Shown piece after piece: positions 17,243-25,416 of a stretch of DNA of 64,000 bases (position 1 is its first letter; every line of letters begins with the position of its first letter). Source of the stretch: Variovorax sp. Sphag1AA (GTDB lineage Bacteria > Pseudomonadota > Gammaproteobacteria > Burkholderiales > Burkholderiaceae_C); the NCBI RefSeq assembly GCF_014192575.1, contig NZ_JACHYC010000001.1:372001-436000 (forward strand), read 5' to 3'. The notes beneath the pieces were generated by a model. That model made no database searches. It worked only from the letters and a program-made list of their open reading frames with translations, and was not told the DNA's origin. Both the position numbers and the translations under genes were made by a program.

Positions 17243-17953
17243 ATGAGCATGACGATCCAGCGTTCGAGCCTCGCCCTGCAGCACATCGCGTTGCTGGAGG
17301 GGCTGTCGCAGCAGCGGCTCGACGAATTGGCCCAGCGCTGCCAGTGGCAAAGCATTGCTGCCGGCGCGCCGCTAGTGCTGCGCTCGGAGGAGAAGAGCGA
17401 TGTCTATTTCCTCGTCTCCGGCCAACTGCGTGTCACCACCTATTCGGCCAACGGGCGGCAGATCACCTTCCGCGATCTGAACGAGGGCGAGCACCTCGGC
17501 GAGATTGCCGCCATCGACGGCAGACCGCGCTCGGCCGATGTGGTGACGCTCAAGGCGAGCGTGGTTGCGAGCCTGGATCGCGCCGCATTCCTCGAGCTGC
17601 TGCGCGACGAACCGATGGTGGCTGAGCGTGTGATGCGCAGCCTCACGTCGCTTGTCCGGCAACTGTCGGAGCGCGTGATCGACCTGAGCACGATGGGCGT
17701 TCAGAACCGCGTGCATGCGGAGCTTCTGCGCCTTGCGCGCGAGGCTGGCATCGATGGCAATCGTACGCGCCTGGATCCCGCGCCGACCCATTCAGAGCTC
17801 GCGAGCCGCGTCAGTACCAATCGCGAGCAGGTCACGCGTGAACTCAACGCGCTTCAGCGTGCGGGCATTCTGGAAAAGGAGGGAAAGGCGCTGGTCGTGC
17901 TCGACGTGCAGCGCCTCGTCGCGATGCTGGCGGAGGTGCGGGGCTTTCCCTGA
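17243..17953 (+). CDS. Crp/Fnr-family transcriptional regulator
   Basis: The 236-residue protein has an N-terminal cyclic-nucleotide-binding-like beta barrel (about residues 15-130; VYFLVSGQLRVTTYSANGRQ and EGEHLGEIAAIDGRPRSADV) followed by a dimer helix and a winged helix-turn-helix (THSELASRVSTNREQVTREL, residues 183-202). The phosphate-binding pocket reads GEIAAIDGRPRSA, close to the cAMP-binding GELA-x5-RAA form but not identical, so the ligand is uncertain. There are no N-terminal FNR-type cysteines, which argues against an oxygen-sensing FeS cluster. It is monocistronic. Confidence 0.9.
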   Translation: MSMTIQRSSLALQHIALLEGLSQQRLDELAQRCQWQSIAAGAPLVLRSEEKSDVYFLVSGQLRVTTYSANGRQITFRDLNEGEHLGEIAAIDGRPRSADVVTLKASVVASLDRAAFLELLRDEPMVAERVMRSLTSLVRQLSERVIDLSTMGVQNRVHAELLRLAREAGIDGNRTRLDPAPTHSELASRVSTNREQVTRELNALQRAGILEKEGKALVVLDVQRLVAMLAEVRGFP

Positions 17954-17956
17954 AGC

Positions 17957-18382
17957 TCAGTTCTGCGACGGAGCCGGCACCACCACGGTGGAGCGGCCGT
18001 CTGGCGAGGTGACGGTCCTCGAGCCTGCGGGTGCAGGCGTGCCCTGCGGCGTCACGACGGTGGAGCGGCGATCGCCCGAACGGACTGTCTTCGTGCCGCT
18101 GGGCGCTGGTGAACCCTGGGGCTTGACCACGGTGGAGCGGCGATCTCCTGAGCGCGTCGTCACATTGCTCGGTGGCCCTCCGCGTGCGCGATCCAGCGCT
18201 GCGCCGGCATCGCGGATGCAGGCATCGCGCTGGGGGCGGGGCAGGTTGCCGCCGTTGCACTTGGCGACCTGCTCGTCGTGGATCCGCTGGGCCTCCGCAA
18301 GATCGGGAGTCTGCGCAACTGCAGCCAACGAGATGCCCAGGAATGCTCCGGAAACCGCCACACGCTGAAGGATGCTGATCAC
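17957..18382 (-). CDS. Secreted protein with three RSTVV repeats, coupled to the RND pump
   Basis: The 141-residue product starts at a GTG that overlaps the pump gene's stop (GTGA). After a signal peptide (cleavage near AAVAQ, residue 24) comes a helical segment with two Cys (AKCNGGNLPRPQRDACI). The C-terminal half is built of three repeats of the form GDRRSTVVxPQGxPAP (about residues 78, 103 and 127), ending RSTVVVPAPSQN. I do not recognise the family. Tight coupling suggests a periplasmic accessory of the pump, but function is open. Confidence 0.65.
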   Translation of the reverse strand: MISILQRVAVSGAFLGISLAAVAQTPDLAEAQRIHDEQVAKCNGGNLPRPQRDACIRDAGAALDRARGGPPSNVTTRSGDRRSTVVKPQGSPAPSGTKTVRSGDRRSTVVTPQGTPAPAGSRTVTSPDGRSTVVVPAPSQN

Positions 18383-21300
18383 GGTGTACCTCTGTCGATC
18401 GACGACGATGGCGCGAGTCTATCTCGCGGTTCGTGATCGTGGCCGTGGTGCACCGCCCCACGAATGCGCTTGACTGTCTTGCGAATCCAGTGCTCGGTGT
18501 CGTCGACGTAGGTGAACACGGCCGGCACCACCAGCAGGCTGAGCACGGTGGACGTGATGAGCCCGCCGATCACCGCCATTGCCATCGGCGAGCGGAAACT
18601 GGAGTCCGCGGCGCTCCAGCCGAAAGCGATCGGCGCCATGCCCGCGCCCATCGCGAGCGTGGTCATGATGATCGGCCGCGCCCGCTTGTGGCAGGCGTCA
18701 CGCAGTGCTTCGAAGCGACTCATGCCGTGGTCGCGGCGCGCGACGATCGCGTATTCAACGAGCAGGATCGAGTTCTTCGTCGCGATGCCCATCAGCATGA
18801 TCAGGCCGATCAGCGAAGGCATCGACAGCGCTTTCTGCCCGACCAGCAGGCCCACGAACGCACCGCCGAGCGCGAGCGGCAGCGCACAGAGGATCGTGAT
18901 CGGATGCAGGAAGTCCTTGAACAGCAGCACCAGCACGATGTAGATGCACAGAACGCCGGTCAGCATCGCGAGGCCGAAGCTATTGAACAGCTCGGTCATC
19001 ACTTCCGCATCGCCGACTTCGGCCACGCGCACGCCGGGCGGGAGGCTGCGGATGGAGGGCAGCTTCATCGCCGCGTCCTTCGCATCGCCCAGGCCGACGC
19101 CGGACAGTTCGATCTCGAAGTTGACGTTGCGCGAGCGGTCGTAGCGGTCGATCACCGCCGGGCCACCTTCGATCGACAGTGTTGCGACCTGGCCCAGCAT
19201 CACCGGCCCACGTGTTCCGGGCACCGCGAGGCGTTCGAGCAGTGAGAGATCCTGCCGCGCCGAATCCTCCAGCTTGACCACGATCGGCACCTGCCGCTGG
19301 GCGAGGTTGAGCTTGGGAAGGTTCTGGTCGTAGTCGCCAAGCGTGGCGACGCGCAGCGTGTCGGCGATGGCCGTGCTGGTCACGCCGAGATCGGCCGCGC
19401 GCGCGAAGTCGGGCCGCACAGCGATCTCGGGACGGATCAGGCTCGCGGTCGAGGTGATGTTGCCGAGGCCGGGAATGGTGCGCAGGTCGCGTTCTACCGC
19501 GCGCGCGGCAGTGGTCAACGCATTCGGGTCGTCACCGGAGAGCGCGAGGATGTATTTCTCGCCCGAGCCGCCCAGGCCCACGGTGCTGCGCACGCCGGGC
19601 AGCGTTTCCAGCGCAGCGCGGATCTTTTGCTCGATCACCTGCTTGCGCGGCCGGTCGCCGCGCGGATCGAGCTGGATCGTGAGCGTTGCCTTGCGCGTTT
19701 CGGGCGTACCGAAGTTCGCGAACGGATCGCCGCCCGCGCTGCCGCCGCCAACAGTGGTGTAGACGCTGCGCACATGCTCCACCGCCATCACGCGGCGGCG
19801 CGTCTCGTCCGCCATCGCGGTGGTCTGCGCAAGCGTCGCACCGGGCGCGAGCGAGATGTACACCTGCGTCTGCGAGTTGTCGTCCGGCGGAATGAAGCCG
19901 GTCTTGAGCAGGGGGATCATCGCCACCGAACCGAAGAAGAAGAGGGTGGCGAGCACCATCGTCTTGAAGCGGTGCTGCATGCTCCATCCCACCATGCGCA
20001 TGTACGCCGCGAGCCAGCGCGGCTCCTTCTCGGCGGTGACGATGGGTTTGAGAATGTACGCCGCCATCATCGGCGTGAGCATCCGCGCCACCACCAGCGA
20101 GGCGAACACTGCGAGCGACGCGGTCCAGCCGAACTGCTTGAAGAATTTGCCGGCTACGCCGCTCATGAATGCGGTCGGCAGGAACACCGCGATCAGCGTG
20201 AAGGTCGTGGCGATCACCGCAAGGCCGATTTCGTCGGCCGCTTCCATCGCGGCCTGGTACGGCGTCTTGCCCATGCGCAAGTGGCGCACGATGTTCTCGA
20301 CCTCGACGATCGCGTCGTCCACCAGGATGCCGACCACCAGCGACAGCGCGAGCAGCGTCACCACATTGATCGAGAAGCCCAGCAGGAACATGCCCACGAA
20401 CGCCGGGATCACCGACATCGGCAGCGCCACCGCCGACACGAAGGTCGCGCGCCAGTCGCGCAGGAAGAGCCACACGACGATCACCGCCAGGATGGCGCCT
20501 TCATACAGAAGGTGCAGCGAGCCTTCGTATTCCTCGCGCACTGGCTCGACGAAGTTGAAGGCCTCGGTCAAGTGGATGTCGGGGCGCTCGACGCGCATTT
20601 GCGCCAGCGCCTTCTGCACCGCATCGCCCACTTCGACCTCGCTCGCGCCGCGGCTGCGCGCGACCTCGAAGCCGACCACCGGCTTGCCGTCGAGGAATGC
20701 GGCGGCACGGGGCTCGGCGATGGTGTCGCTGATGCGCGCGACCTGATCGAGCCGGATGCGCCGGCCGTCCGACAGCGAAATCTGGATGTCCGCGATTTCG
20801 TCCGCCGATCGCACCGTGGCGAGCGTGCGGACCGGCTGCTCGCTGCCGCCCACGTCGGTGCGGCCGCCGGCACTTTCGATCTGCTGTTGCCGCAACTGGC
20901 GCGAAATGTCGGCCGCGGTCGCGCCCAGTGCCTGCAGCTTGGCTGGGTCGAGATCGACATGCACCTGCCGAGTCACGCCGCCCACGCGGTTGACCGCACC
21001 CACCCCGCTGATCGCCAGCAGGCGGCGGGTCACGTCGTTGTCGACGAACCATGAGAGTTCCTGGTCGTCCATGCGCGACGACGAGATCGTGAACGCCAGC
21101 ACCGGCTGGGCCGCGAAGTCCAGCTTGGTGATGACCGGATCGCGCAAATCCGCCGGCAGGTCGGCGCGCACACGCTGCACGGCGGAGCGCACGTCATCGA
21201 CTGCTTCCTGCACCGGCTTTTCGAGCCGGAATTCGACGATCAGCGTGACCGCGCCGTCCTGCACCTTGGTCGTGATGTGCTTGAGGCCCTGCACGGTCGC

Positions 21301-21513
21301 GATCGAGTTTTCGATCTTGCGCGCGACATCGTTTTCGAGTTGCGACGGCGAGGCGCCCGGCAGTGCCGCCGACACGGTGACCGTCGGCAGGTCGATGTCG
21401 GGGAAGTTCTGCACCTTCATCGCATTGAAGGACAGCAGTCCGGCGAAGGTGAGCAGCACGAACAGCATCACCGCCGGGATCGGATTTCGGATCGACCAGG
21501 CGGAGACGTTCAT
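18379..21513 (-). CDS. RND efflux pump inner-membrane transporter (HAE1/AcrB-like)
   Basis: The 1044-residue protein has the RND architecture: TM1 near residues 10-30, two large periplasmic loops and about 12 TM helices. The proton-relay acidic pair is in GILVDDAIVEVENIV (TM4, near residue 405). The middle region carries FIPPDDNSQTQVYISLAPG. Length and NFPDIDLPTVTV at the N-terminus place it with proteobacterial multidrug pumps of the MexF/MdtBC/OqxB neighbourhood. Its start overlaps the adaptor gene's stop (ATGA). Substrates are probably hydrophobic drugs or aromatic compounds. Confidence 0.93.
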   Translation of the reverse strand: MNVSAWSIRNPIPAVMLFVLLTFAGLLSFNAMKVQNFPDIDLPTVTVSAALPGASPSQLENDVARKIENSIATVQGLKHITTKVQDGAVTLIVEFRLEKPVQEAVDDVRSAVQRVRADLPADLRDPVITKLDFAAQPVLAFTISSSRMDDQELSWFVDNDVTRRLLAISGVGAVNRVGGVTRQVHVDLDPAKLQALGATAADISRQLRQQQIESAGGRTDVGGSEQPVRTLATVRSADEIADIQISLSDGRRIRLDQVARISDTIAEPRAAAFLDGKPVVGFEVARSRGASEVEVGDAVQKALAQMRVERPDIHLTEAFNFVEPVREEYEGSLHLLYEGAILAVIVVWLFLRDWRATFVSAVALPMSVIPAFVGMFLLGFSINVVTLLALSLVVGILVDDAIVEVENIVRHLRMGKTPYQAAMEAADEIGLAVIATTFTLIAVFLPTAFMSGVAGKFFKQFGWTASLAVFASLVVARMLTPMMAAYILKPIVTAEKEPRWLAAYMRMVGWSMQHRFKTMVLATLFFFGSVAMIPLLKTGFIPPDDNSQTQVYISLAPGATLAQTTAMADETRRRVMAVEHVRSVYTTVGGGSAGGDPFANFGTPETRKATLTIQLDPRGDRPRKQVIEQKIRAALETLPGVRSTVGLGGSGEKYILALSGDDPNALTTAARAVERDLRTIPGLGNITSTASLIRPEIAVRPDFARAADLGVTSTAIADTLRVATLGDYDQNLPKLNLAQRQVPIVVKLEDSARQDLSLLERLAVPGTRGPVMLGQVATLSIEGGPAVIDRYDRSRNVNFEIELSGVGLGDAKDAAMKLPSIRSLPPGVRVAEVGDAEVMTELFNSFGLAMLTGVLCIYIVLVLLFKDFLHPITILCALPLALGGAFVGLLVGQKALSMPSLIGLIMLMGIATKNSILLVEYAIVARRDHGMSRFEALRDACHKRARPIIMTTLAMGAGMAPIAFGWSAADSSFRSPMAMAVIGGLITSTVLSLLVVPAVFTYVDDTEHWIRKTVKRIRGAVHHGHDHEPRDRLAPSSSIDRGTP

Positions 21514-22661
21514 TTGGCGGCTCCGTTCACGGGATTGGCGGGCAGTGCATCAACCACGCGCACCAAGTCGCCATCGTTGAGGAAGCCCGCACCCTGCACG
21601 ACCACGCGGGCGTCAGGCGGCAGCGGGGTAGTGATCTCCACGCGATCAGCGACGCGGCGGCCGGTCTCGATACGGAGCATCGACACGCGGCTGTCGGCCT
21701 GCATCAGCAGCAGGTGATTGAATCCATCGCGCGGCACCACCGAGGCCAGCGGCACGGTGACCGCATGGCTGCGGCCGAGCATGAAATCGCCGTGCGCGAA
21801 CATGCCGGCCTTGATGCCGGTGTTCTGCTGCACGTCAGGGATGTCCACATAGATCAGCGCCGCGCGCGTCTGAGGATCCACGGTCGGGGCGACGCTACGC
21901 ACCTTGCCGTTGACCGTCGCGCCGGTCGCGCTCACGACCACGGCGGGCGTGCCGACCACGATGCGCCCGAGGTCGCCGGACATGATCTCCGCGCGCCATT
22001 CGAGTCGCCCTCCGCGGATCAGGCGGAAGAGCTCGGTGCCTGCCGAGACCACGCTGCCCACTGTCGCCGTGCGCGAGGAGATGACACCATCGTCCGGCGC
22101 CATCACCTTGGTATTGCGGCCGCGAACCTGCTGCGCCGCGAGCACCGCTTCAGCCGCTTCCACCCGGGCCTTGGCGGTCTGCTCGGCGGTCGTGTACTGG
22201 TTGATCTGCTGCTGGCTCATCGCACCCGTCGCCTGCAGCGTGCGCGCCCGGTTGGCGGTGCCCGCCGCGTCGGCCGCGGTGGCGCGCGCCTCGGCCAGCG
22301 AGGCCTTGGCCTGCGCCACGTCGGCATCCACCGATTCGCCCGAGAACACTGCGAGCACCTGGCCCTTCTTGACCGCATCGCCGACATTGACGCGCACCTC
22401 GGCGAGCCGCAGTCCATTTGCCTCGGAGCCGATGCTGGCTTCCTGCCAGGCGGCGACGTTGCCGTTGGCGGACAGCGTGACGTTGAGCTCGTTGGTCTCG
22501 GGCTTGGCGACGGTGACGGTCAGCGTCGGGCGAGCGGTCGACGCCGCTTCCTTCATGTCACCCGATGACTTGCCGCGCGACAGCCAGAAGCCCGCGCCGG
22601 CAAGAACCAGCACGACCAAAGCGATGACGATGAGGGTAGAGCGCTTCTTCATTCTTTTCAT
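21510..22661 (-). CDS. RND pump periplasmic adaptor (membrane fusion protein)
   Basis: The 383-residue adaptor is anchored by an N-terminal TM helix (residues 8-28) rather than a lipid. It shows the lipoyl half-motif (NVGDAVKKGQVLAVF), a helical hairpin rich in Ala (DVAQAKASLAEARATA), the second lipoyl half and a beta-barrel domain with GTPAVVVS and VDIPDVQQNTGIKAGM. It bridges the RND transporter and the outer-membrane channel. Overlaps of 4 bp on both sides indicate translational coupling. Confidence 0.92.
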   Translation of the reverse strand: MKRMKKRSTLIVIALVVLVLAGAGFWLSRGKSSGDMKEAASTARPTLTVTVAKPETNELNVTLSANGNVAAWQEASIGSEANGLRLAEVRVNVGDAVKKGQVLAVFSGESVDADVAQAKASLAEARATAADAAGTANRARTLQATGAMSQQQINQYTTAEQTAKARVEAAEAVLAAQQVRGRNTKVMAPDDGVISSRTATVGSVVSAGTELFRLIRGGRLEWRAEIMSGDLGRIVVGTPAVVVSATGATVNGKVRSVAPTVDPQTRAALIYVDIPDVQQNTGIKAGMFAHGDFMLGRSHAVTVPLASVVPRDGFNHLLLMQADSRVSMLRIETGRRVADRVEITTPLPPDARVVVQGAGFLNDGDLVRVVDALPANPVNGAAK

Positions 22662-24163
22662 GGTGATGACGGAGCGGCCGCCGGGGCCGTCGTTGCAATC
22701 GATTCGGGCCGCGACCAGCCGCCGCCCATGGCGCGATAGAGCGCCACCCAGGCTTCGGCGCGCTCGCGCTGCAGCGACACGCGCGAGGTCTGCGAGACGA
22801 ACAGCGTGCGCCGCGCGTCCTCCAGATCGAACAGGCTCGCGAGCCCGGTGCTGAAGCGCGCCTGCGTCGCGTCGAACGAGGCCTGGTAGTTGTTCACGGC
22901 GGTGTCGGCGTCTTCGGCGCGCTCGTCGGTGCTGCGGAGATTGATCAGTGCCTCTTCGACCTCGCGCACCGCCTGCCGCACGCTCGCGCGGTATTGAGAG
23001 ACTGCCTCGTCGTAACGCACCTTGGCCGCCGCTTCGTTGGCAGCGAGCGTGCCGCCGTCGAAGATAGGCACGTTGAGCGCCAGCGGGCCGATGGTCCAGG
23101 TGTCCAGCGTCTCGCGGAAGCCCCCGGTGCGTACCTGCACCGTGGCGATCGAGCCCTGCAGCGTTAGCCTCGGAAAGCGCTGTGCGAGCGCGGCACCCGC
23201 ATCGGCGCTTGCTGCGGCGACGCTGAGTTCGGCGGCGTACACATCAGGCCGCTGCGCGAGTGCTTCCGCCGGCACGCTGTGCACCGCCTGCACGGCTGGC
23301 AATGCGACATCGATTGGCGCCGCTTCAAGCTTGGCCCTGAGCACCGGTGCTTCGATGCCGGTGAGGGACACCAGCGTCTGTTCGAGCACCGCGCACTGCG
23401 CGCGCTGTTGCGTGAGTCGTCCAGAGGCCTCGGCGGCGCTGGCGCGTGCGAGCGCCGCATCCGCCGGTGCGGTGAAGCCGGCTCGCATGGACAGATCGGT
23501 AAGTCGCGCGGTTTCGGCACGCGATTTCGCGTCTGATGTCGAGACCACGAGTTGCCGGCGACAGGCACGCTCTGCCAGATAGGTGTTGGCGGTTTCGGCG
23601 GCGACCGACACACGTGCGTCGTGCCACTTGGCATCCGCACCCGCGAGCCGCGCCTGGCTCGCGTCGCGGTTCGCGCGAAGACCGCCGAACAAATCGATTT
23701 CCCAGCTTGATTGCAGGGCGGCCTGTCCGGTCGTGAGGATCGGCAGGCTGGTGCTCACGCCGTCGCTTCCGGAAGTCGAAGTGCCGGTGAATCCGGTGGT
23801 CGGCGAATTGCCGCGGCTGGCCGACAACTGGCCGTTGAGATTCGGAATCAGCGCCGCGCCGGCCGAAACGCGCGTGGCCCGCGCTTCCGCGATGCGAGCA
23901 CCGGCGCTCGCCACCGTCGGGCTCACCGACTCGGAGGCAAAGATCAGCTCGACCAACAGTGGGTCATGCAACTGCTCCCACCACTGCCCGAGCGTCGGCA
24001 GCGAGCCGCCGTGCGGCAGCGGGGCGGTGGAAGCGGGGAGCGGATTGCTCCATGTCGGCGGCGTCGGCGCATCGACCTTTTCAGGCGGACGCGGGACGGC
24101 GCAGGCCGAAAGTAACAGCAAAGAGGCAACGAGCGAAAGCGTCGGAAGCCGGGTGGTCCTCAT
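22658..24163 (-). CDS. Outer-membrane efflux lipoprotein (NodT/OprM family)
   Basis: The 501-residue channel starts at ATG 24163. The open frame continues 92 codons upstream without family-like sequence. A lipoprotein signal peptide ends at LLSAC (Cys21). The mature part carries two internal repeats typical of TolC-like channels, with AEIRVSA-like and RPDVYAAELSVAAASADAGA segments (the conserved RPD near residue 305) and long Ala-rich helices. It is the first gene of the four-gene pump operon. Confidence 0.92.
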   Translation of the reverse strand: MRTTRLPTLSLVASLLLLSACAVPRPPEKVDAPTPPTWSNPLPASTAPLPHGGSLPTLGQWWEQLHDPLLVELIFASESVSPTVASAGARIAEARATRVSAGAALIPNLNGQLSASRGNSPTTGFTGTSTSGSDGVSTSLPILTTGQAALQSSWEIDLFGGLRANRDASQARLAGADAKWHDARVSVAAETANTYLAERACRRQLVVSTSDAKSRAETARLTDLSMRAGFTAPADAALARASAAEASGRLTQQRAQCAVLEQTLVSLTGIEAPVLRAKLEAAPIDVALPAVQAVHSVPAEALAQRPDVYAAELSVAAASADAGAALAQRFPRLTLQGSIATVQVRTGGFRETLDTWTIGPLALNVPIFDGGTLAANEAAAKVRYDEAVSQYRASVRQAVREVEEALINLRSTDERAEDADTAVNNYQASFDATQARFSTGLASLFDLEDARRTLFVSQTSRVSLQRERAEAWVALYRAMGGGWSRPESIATTAPAAAPSSP

Positions 24164-25416
24164 GAGTTCGGGGTTCCGCGTAAAGGGGCGCTGCGGCGAC
24201 GCGCGGGTCGCTTGGGCGCTTGTCGAGAGGCCAAGAGGCCCTGCAAGGCGCGGAGCATAGCAAGGGCGGTGCAGAGCATCTGTGAGTGTTCGCCGCGACT
24301 TGTGGGGCTTTGACGCGGAAGTGGCGCCTGTCAGCTGTTTGACGGCCGACGCAGGGCAAGACGAAAGGCGCGGAGCGATCTTCCCTGTGATGCTGGAACT
24401 GGCGTTGACTCCTGCCGCCGGCGACGGCGAGCTGATCAAGCCAGACCTAGGTATGACCCTGGCGGCTGAGACTGGAAGCCGGCGGGCATCGCGTTGTGCT
24501 CAGCCCGGTGCAGCGGGAGTTCAGGCAGAGATTGAGAAAGTCGGGCACGACAAGTTCGTCGGCCGCGCACCTCATTCAATGCGAGGACTGCTCAGGCAAC
24601 GACAGGTGTGCTGGGGCTCGGGGACGGCTCTGATCTCATTTAAAAAAACGACGCGATTCAGGGCAATGCGGACATCGCGTGGTGCGGCCCTGGAATCTCT
24701 GCGGATCAGGCCTGGTTCAAGAGGTCGGCAACGATCTTGAAGTGAGCGCCATCGGCTTCGTCAATTGGCCATCGGTATCTCGGCGATCTGGGCCAGTTGG
24801 CAGTAGTGCTGCAGCCATCTGAAGATGCGCCAATGCGACGCGGGAGAAGTTGGCGAGTTGCCCCGGAAAAATCCGCGCAACGTCCCGCCGACGCGTTGCG
24901 AAGCTCGGGGTAAGCTCGCCGCGTTCGTGAGGAATTCACACGAACGAACGACAAAAATAGTCAGGGAGAAAATCTTGAGCAGCAACCCGAAGCGCGAGCA
25001 GCGCTTGGGTGTCGTGCGTGCGCCGATTTCACGGCTACGAACAGGCGCCGCAACGTTCCAGGCGGAACAAGATTCCGTGCAGGCCCGGTCGCGCTCGAGG
25101 TCCAGCGACCTGCAGCGTCATCGCGCTTTCGCGCGCTCCAGCTTGAGTCGGCACCCGGGTTGCCTACTTCGCCAATTCACCTTCCCTATTGGCCATGGCG
25201 GCGCTCCAAATGCGCCCGCTCAACGTCACCGCCGCGCTGCGGGTTAGGGCGGAGGGGGTTGTCTTGCGCGACAACCTTTCGCTCTGCTGTCTAGCCGGTT
25301 GCCAGCTCAATCAATCTTTAGCACTTTCCTGCCTCAGGGGGCAGGCCACTCTATCCGTGGAACTCCAAAAGCAAGTTGTCTGGTGAGTGGGAGGCGAGAA
25401 GACTCATCTAAAAGCA
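24164..25416. other. 1.25-kb gene-poor stretch with decayed-looking frames
   Basis: No convincing gene is present. Open frames are short, Arg/Ser-rich and lack ribosome binding sites. The best candidates are a minus-strand frame whose end reads WRIFRWLQHYCQLAQIAEI (24761 onwards), followed in another frame by GAHFKIVADLLNQA (ending 24706). This looks like the frameshifted tail of a lost gene. A TTG-start frame at 24975-25247 behind GGGAG is Arg-rich and unconvincing. Two hairpins lie before the next gene: GGTTGTC/GACAACC (25257-25276) and CCTGCC/GGCAGG (25328-25345). The promoter of the giant surface gene should be here. Confidence 0.55.

Noticed and set aside
24282..24740. 152-codon plus-strand frame between the pump operon and the giant gene
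   Set aside because: No ribosome binding site, poor codon bias and no recognisable motif; treated as non-coding or decayed.
25211..25256. Possible integron attC-like site (GCTCAAC ... GTTAGGG)
   Set aside because: The right half does not fit GTTRRRY, the spacer is only about 17 bases, and no integrase or cassette-like genes are near.
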